Shown here one piece after another: positions 59,543-64,000 of a stretch of DNA of 64,000 nt. The notes beneath the pieces were generated by a model. That model worked only from the letters and a program-made list of their open reading frames with translations, ran no database searches and was not told the origin of the DNA. Origin of the DNA: Streptomyces sp. LX-29. Lineage in GTDB: Bacteria > Actinomycetota > Actinomycetes > Streptomycetales > Streptomycetaceae. The stretch lies in NCBI RefSeq assembly GCF_029541745.1, contig NZ_CP089746.1, positions 5,031,559 through 5,095,558 of the forward strand, read 5' to 3'. The stretch's first letter is position 1, and each line of letters starts with the position of its first letter. Both the position numbers and the translations under genes were made by a program.

Positions 59543-62500
59543 GTGTCAGGCACAGGACAGGGCTGGGTGCGACGGCTGACCCGGTACTGCTGGCGGTACC
59601 GGCGCAATGTGCTGCTGTCTCTCGGCGCCTCGCTCGCCGGAATGGCCGTGCTGGCCCTCGTGCCGCTCATTCCGCGACTGATCATCGACGATGTCGTCGT
59701 CAGTCAGGAGCGCCCGCTGGGCCCCTGGGCCGCGCTGCTGATCGTCGCCGCGGTCGTCGTCTACGCCCTGACCTATCTGCGGCGCTACTACGGCGGGCGG
59801 CTCGCCCTCGACGTCCAGCACGATCTGCGCACCGAGATGTTCGAGGCGATCACCCGGCTGGACGGCAGGCGGCAGGACGAGCTGTCCACCGGCCAGGTCG
59901 TCAGCCGCGGCACCAGCGACCTCCAGCTCATCCAGGGCCTGCTCTTCATGGTGCCGATGATGATCGGCAACGTGCTGCTGTTCGTCATCTCGCTGGTCGT
60001 GATGGCGATCCTCTCGCCGCTGCTCACCGTCGTGGTGCTGGCCGTGGCCCCCGCCCTGTGGATCATCGCCGCGCGCAGCCGCACCCGGCTCTTCCCCGCC
60101 ACCTGGTACGCGCAGAGCCAGGCCGGCGCGGTCGCGGGCGTCGTCGACGGCGCCGTCACCGGCGTGCGCGTCGTCAAGGGCTTCGGACAGGAGCACCAGG
60201 AGACCGGCAAGCTGCGCGAGGCCGGCCGCCGGCTGTTCGCCGCGCGGCTGCGCACCGTGCGGCTCAACGCCCGCTACACCCCCGCGCTCCAGGCCGTGCC
60301 CGCGCTGGGCCAGGTCGCCATGCTGGCGGTCGGCGGCTGGATGGCCACCCGCGGGCAGGTCACCCTCGGCACCTTCGTCGCCTTCTCGACCTACCTCGCG
60401 CAGCTCGTCGGCCCGGTGCGGATGCTCACCATGATGCTGACCATGGGCCAGCAGGCCCGGGCCGGCGTCGAGCGCGTCTTCGAGCTCATCGAGACCGAGC
60501 CGGCCATCGAGGAGCGGCCCGACGCCCGGGAGCTGCCGGCCGACGCCCCCGCCACCGTCGAGTTCGACCACGTCACCTTCGGCTACGCCGGCGCCCGGCG
60601 CCCGGTCCTCGACGACGTCTCGCTGCGCATCGAACCGGGCGAGGTGCTGGCCGTCGTCGGCGCCTCCGGAAGCGGCAAGTCGACCCTCTCGATGCTGCTT
60701 CCGCGCTTCTACGACGTCTCCAGCGGGGCGGTGCGGATCGGCGGTCAGGACGTGCGCGACCTGACGTACGCCTCGCTCCGCGGCGCCATCGGGCTCGTCC
60801 CCGAGAGCAGCTTCCTGTTCTCCGACACCGTGCGGGCGAACCTCGCGTACGGCGCCCCGGACGCCACCGACGAGCAGATCCGGGCCGCCGCGCGCGCGGC
60901 GCAGGCCGATGCCTTCATCAGCGAGCTGCCCGACGGCTATGACACGGAGGTGGGCGAGCAGGGCCTCACCCTCTCCGGTGGCCAGCGGCAGCGCGTCGCC
61001 CTGGCCCGCGCGATCCTCACCGACCCCCGGCTGCTCGTCCTGGACGACGCCACCTCGGCGGTGGACGCGCGCGTCGAGCACGAGATCCACGAGGCGCTGC
61101 GCGGGGTGATGGCCGGCCGCACCACGCTGCTCATCGCCCACCGCCTCTCCACCCTCGCCCTCGCCGACCGCGTCGCCGTCCTCGACGCCGGCCGCGTGGT
61201 CGACGTGGGCACCCACGACGAGCTGCGCGAGCGGTGCGAGCTCTACCGCCGGCTGCTGACCGACCCCGACGAGCTCAGCGGGATCGAACGGGACCCGGCC
61301 GGGGCCGCGCCCGACCGGGGTGGGGACCTCGCCTTGCGTGCCGGAGCGGCCGACGCGGGTCGCGCCCCCGACGCGGGGAGCGCCGGTGTGCGGACGTCCG
61401 CCGTCCAGGGCGGCGGACGTCCCGCGGGCCCGGCCGGCGCGGCGCCCGCGGCCGTCGGACGTGACGCGTCCGTGAGTGCCGCGCCGGAGGACGGCTCGGC
61501 AGGCGAGCCGGACGGATCCGCACCGGCCGGAGCCGCGGGCGGCTCAGACGGTGAGGCGGCCGTCGCGGGGCTCGCCGAGCCGGAGATCCAGGGCGTGGAC
61601 CTGGGGCTGGGCCGGGACACCGGCCGGGACGCCGGGCACCGGCTGGACCGGAGCCCCGCATCGGCGCGGCACCCGGCGACGAACGGCGCGACGGGCCAGG
61701 ACTTCTACCGGGCGCTGGACCGCGAGCTCGACCTGGACGTCGACATCGAGGTCGAGGCGGAGATCGACAGCGAGCCGGTCAACGCCCGGCGCCGGGTCGT
61801 GGACGGGGTGACGCCCGAGCTCTGGAAGCGCCGTCAGGACGGTGCGGACGGCGCGGACACCGCGTCGGCCGGCACGGCCGGAGCCGCCGGTCCGTCCGCC
61901 GCGGCGACCGGCCGGCCCGGCGCCATGGCCGGCGCGCTCGCCGGGGCGCCCGCGACGCCCGAGCTGCTCGCCAAGGTCGCGGCGCTGCCGCCGGCCGCAG
62001 ACACCCCCGACATCGACGAGGACCAGGCCGAGCGCCCGGAGGACTCCTACGGGCTGCGGCGGCTGCTGCGCGGCTTCGGGCTGCCGCTCGGCCTCGCCCT
62101 GGCCCTGGTCGCCGTGGACGCGCTGGCCGGTCTGCTGTTGCCCGTGCTGATCCGGCAGGGCATCGACGAGGGTGTGCAGCGTGCCGCGCTGGGCGCCGTG
62201 TGGGTGGCGTCCGGGCTCGCCCTGCTGGTGGTGCTCGGGCAGTGGGCCGCGCAGATCGGGGAGACCCGACTGACCGGGCGGACCGGCGAGCGGGTGCTCT
62301 ACTCCCTGCGCGTCAAGATCTTCGCCCAGCTCCAGCGGCTGGGCCTGGACTACTACGAGCGCGAGCTGACCGGCAAGGTCATGACCCGCATGACCACCGA
62401 TGTCGACGCGCTCTCGACCTTCCTCCAAACCGGCCTGGTCACCGCCGTCGTCAGCCTGCTGAGCTTCTTCGGCATCCTGGTCGCGCTGCTCGTCATCGAC

Positions 62501-63922
62501 GTACAACTGGCGATGGTGGTCTTCGCGACGCTGCCCCCGCTGATCATCGGCACCGTCTTCTTCCGGCGGCAGAGCGTCAAGGCGTACGAGCTGGCGCGCG
62601 AGCGCATCAGCGGCGTCAACGCCGACCTCCAGGAGAGCGTCGCCGGGCTGCGGATCGTGCAGGCGTTCCGCCGCGAGGACAGCGGACGGCGGCGGTTCGC
62701 CGAGCGCAGCGACGACTACCGCCGGGCCCGGGTGCACGGCCAGTGGCTGATCTCGATCTACTTCCCCTTCGTCCAACTGCTGTCCTCCGTCGCCGCCGCG
62801 CTGGTGCTGATCGTCGGCGCCGGGCGGGTCGGCGACGGGACGCTCACCGCGGGCGCCCTGGTCGCGTACCTGCTCTACATCGACCTGTTCTTCGCCCCGG
62901 TGCAGCAGCTCTCCCAGGTCTTCGACGGCTACCAGCAGGCCACCGTGTCGCTGCGCCGCATCCAGGAGCTGCTGCGCGAGCCGACCAGCACCCCGGTCGC
63001 CGAGCGGCCGCGCGATGTGCGCTCGCTGCGCGGCGAGATCGCCTTCGAGGACGTGCACTTCCACTACGGCGCGGCCGCGGAGGCCGCCACGGCCCCGGTG
63101 AGCGGTCCGGCATCGGAAAGCGGCGCGGCGGCGGACGCCCGTAAGGCCGCCGACGCCGGCGGCGGGGTCGGCGCCCGCGCCGACGAGGCGGCGCTCACCG
63201 GCATCGACCTGCACATACCCGCTGGGCAGACCGTCGCCTTCGTCGGCCAGACCGGCGCCGGCAAGTCCACCCTCGTCAAGCTGGTCGCCCGGTTCTACGA
63301 CCCCACCGCCGGCAGCGTCCGGGTGGACGGCGCGGACCTGCGCGAGCTCGACCTGACCCGCTACCGGCACCGGCTCGGCGTGGTCCCCCAGGAGTCCTAC
63401 CTCTTCGCCGGGACCGTGCGCGACGCCATCGCCTACGGTCGTCCCGGCGCCACCGACGCCGAGGTCGAGGCGGCCGCGCGGGCGGTGGGCGCGCACGCCA
63501 TGGTCGCCTCCCTGGAGGGCGGCTACCTCCACGAGGTCACCGAGCGCGGGCGCAACCTCTCCGCGGGCCAGCGGCAGTTGATCGCCCTGGCCCGTGCCGA
63601 GCTGGTCGACCCGGACGTGCTGCTGCTCGACGAGGCGACGGCGGCCCTGGACCTGGCGACCGAGGCGTTGGTCAACCAGGCCACCGACCGGCTCGCGGGC
63701 AAGCGCACCACGCTGGTGGTCGCCCATCGGCTCACCACGGCGGCCCGCGCCGACCGGGTGGTGGTGCTGCACCAGGGGCGGGTCGCCGAGGACGGCACCC
63801 ATGACGAGCTGCTGGCGCTCGGCGGACGCTACGCCGAGCTGTGGCGCACCTTCACGGGTGAGGCCGGGCCGACGGCGGCCGACGTCGACGAGGGCACGGC
63901 GACGGCCACGCTGGCGCGTTGA
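59543..63922 (+). CDS. Fused heterodimer-type ABC exporter (TMD-NBD-TMD-NBD)
   Basis: 1459 aa from GTG 59543 with GGGAGG 6 bases upstream. TMD1 (~15-320) and NBD1 have Walker A VVGASGSGKST, signature LSGGQ and Walker B LLVLDDATSA. A ~250-residue Ala/Gly/Asp-rich linker (61295-62040) leads to TMD2 and NBD2 with Walker A VGQTGAGKST, signature LSAGQ and Walker B LLLDEATAA. NBD1 has Asp in place of the catalytic Glu and NBD2 has a non-canonical signature. These two changes belong to the same composite site, giving one degenerate and one active site, as in TM287/288-type exporters. NBD2 also has a ~30-residue Ala/Gly insertion before its Walker A. Cargo unknown. Confidence 0.94.
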   Translation: MSGTGQGWVRRLTRYCWRYRRNVLLSLGASLAGMAVLALVPLIPRLIIDDVVVSQERPLGPWAALLIVAAVVVYALTYLRRYYGGRLALDVQHDLRTEMFEAITRLDGRRQDELSTGQVVSRGTSDLQLIQGLLFMVPMMIGNVLLFVISLVVMAILSPLLTVVVLAVAPALWIIAARSRTRLFPATWYAQSQAGAVAGVVDGAVTGVRVVKGFGQEHQETGKLREAGRRLFAARLRTVRLNARYTPALQAVPALGQVAMLAVGGWMATRGQVTLGTFVAFSTYLAQLVGPVRMLTMMLTMGQQARAGVERVFELIETEPAIEERPDARELPADAPATVEFDHVTFGYAGARRPVLDDVSLRIEPGEVLAVVGASGSGKSTLSMLLPRFYDVSSGAVRIGGQDVRDLTYASLRGAIGLVPESSFLFSDTVRANLAYGAPDATDEQIRAAARAAQADAFISELPDGYDTEVGEQGLTLSGGQRQRVALARAILTDPRLLVLDDATSAVDARVEHEIHEALRGVMAGRTTLLIAHRLSTLALADRVAVLDAGRVVDVGTHDELRERCELYRRLLTDPDELSGIERDPAGAAPDRGGDLALRAGAADAGRAPDAGSAGVRTSAVQGGGRPAGPAGAAPAAVGRDASVSAAPEDGSAGEPDGSAPAGAAGGSDGEAAVAGLAEPEIQGVDLGLGRDTGRDAGHRLDRSPASARHPATNGATGQDFYRALDRELDLDVDIEVEAEIDSEPVNARRRVVDGVTPELWKRRQDGADGADTASAGTAGAAGPSAAATGRPGAMAGALAGAPATPELLAKVAALPPAADTPDIDEDQAERPEDSYGLRRLLRGFGLPLGLALALVAVDALAGLLLPVLIRQGIDEGVQRAALGAVWVASGLALLVVLGQWAAQIGETRLTGRTGERVLYSLRVKIFAQLQRLGLDYYERELTGKVMTRMTTDVDALSTFLQTGLVTAVVSLLSFFGILVALLVIDVQLAMVVFATLPPLIIGTVFFRRQSVKAYELARERISGVNADLQESVAGLRIVQAFRREDSGRRRFAERSDDYRRARVHGQWLISIYFPFVQLLSSVAAALVLIVGAGRVGDGTLTAGALVAYLLYIDLFFAPVQQLSQVFDGYQQATVSLRRIQELLREPTSTPVAERPRDVRSLRGEIAFEDVHFHYGAAAEAATAPVSGPASESGAAADARKAADAGGGVGARADEAALTGIDLHIPAGQTVAFVGQTGAGKSTLVKLVARFYDPTAGSVRVDGADLRELDLTRYRHRLGVVPQESYLFAGTVRDAIAYGRPGATDAEVEAAARAVGAHAMVASLEGGYLHEVTERGRNLSAGQRQLIALARAELVDPDVLLLDEATAALDLATEALVNQATDRLAGKRTTLVVAHRLTTAARADRVVVLHQGRVAEDGTHDELLALGGRYAELWRTFTGEAGPTAADVDEGTATATLAR

Positions 63923-63971
63923 CCCTGGCGGGTGCGTGGTCGGCGGTCGTCCGCCGTTCTCGTTTCTCGTC

Positions 63972-64000
63972 GGGGGCTCGGGGGCTCGGGGGCTCGGGGG
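63972..64000. repeat. GGGGGCTC microrepeat at the window end
   Basis: The 8-bp unit GGGGGCTC is repeated about three and a half times and runs into the window edge. Confidence 0.8.

Overview
This 64 kb window is very high in G+C, uses GTG/TTG starts and leaderless genes, and carries the adpA-orn pair with a TTA codon in adpA. With the tRNA-His, glmS, hexosaminidase, acyl-CoA carboxylase and agmatinase neighbours, this points to a Streptomyces chromosome or a very close relative. No transposase, integrase, CRISPR array, rRNA or replication origin was seen.

Layout. (1) 1-8.8 kb is an accessory block. It holds a truncated NarL-type histidine kinase and a two-gene azoline/azole (TOMM) RiPP unit: a 61-aa precursor ending in Cys-Ile-Cys-Thr-Phe-Ser-Thr-Thr, translationally coupled to a fused ThiF-like/YcaO cyclodehydratase. 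A SARP activator follows, then an incomplete type II polyketide set: a shortened KS-beta, a didomain aromatase/cyclase and an ABM-type monooxygenase, with no KS-alpha, ACP or ketoreductase. The block ends at the 3' side of tRNA-Lys(CTT), a common island boundary. (2) 9-24 kb is largely conserved actinobacterial: a prim-pol-like protein, a nuclease/unknown/SF1-helicase operon that looks like a split Dna2, a PAP2 membrane protein, a histidine phosphatase, a TPR regulator of the Nsd type, a spermidine-synthase-like protein and an OmpR/HK pair. (3) 24-33 kb holds a secreted CBM2-GH18 chitinase followed by an 18-unit array of GC hairpins with covarying stems. Then come a LacI regulator, an FAD monooxygenase, a GNAT, a penicillin-binding protein and a Sensor-domain protein with a perfect 22-bp palindrome upstream. 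(4) 33-43 kb has tRNA-His, orn, adpA, a universal stress protein, glmS and a GH20 hexosaminidase with a DasR-like site upstream. (5) 43-54.7 kb holds a leucine/acyl-CoA catabolic operon (acyl-CoA dehydrogenase, HMG-CoA-lyase type enzyme, carboxylase alpha and beta) divergent from a TetR gene, followed by a second acyl-CoA dehydrogenase, a TesB thioesterase, a phosphatase-like protein and agmatinase. (6) 54.8-64 kb holds a PAS/HTH regulator coupled to a PLP dehydratase, a methionine aminopeptidase divergent from a small XRE protein, a secreted phytase-esterase-like protein, and a fused heterodimer-type ABC exporter.

How parts connect. AdpA, translated through a TTA codon, is the pleiotropic developmental activator. 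The YcaO gene also has a TTA codon, so both may depend on bldA. Chitinase, hexosaminidase and GlmS belong to the chitin/GlcNAc/amino-sugar economy. The carboxylase operon and its TetR serve branched-chain acyl-CoA breakdown. All functional statements are read from sequence and from memory of families; no database search was run.
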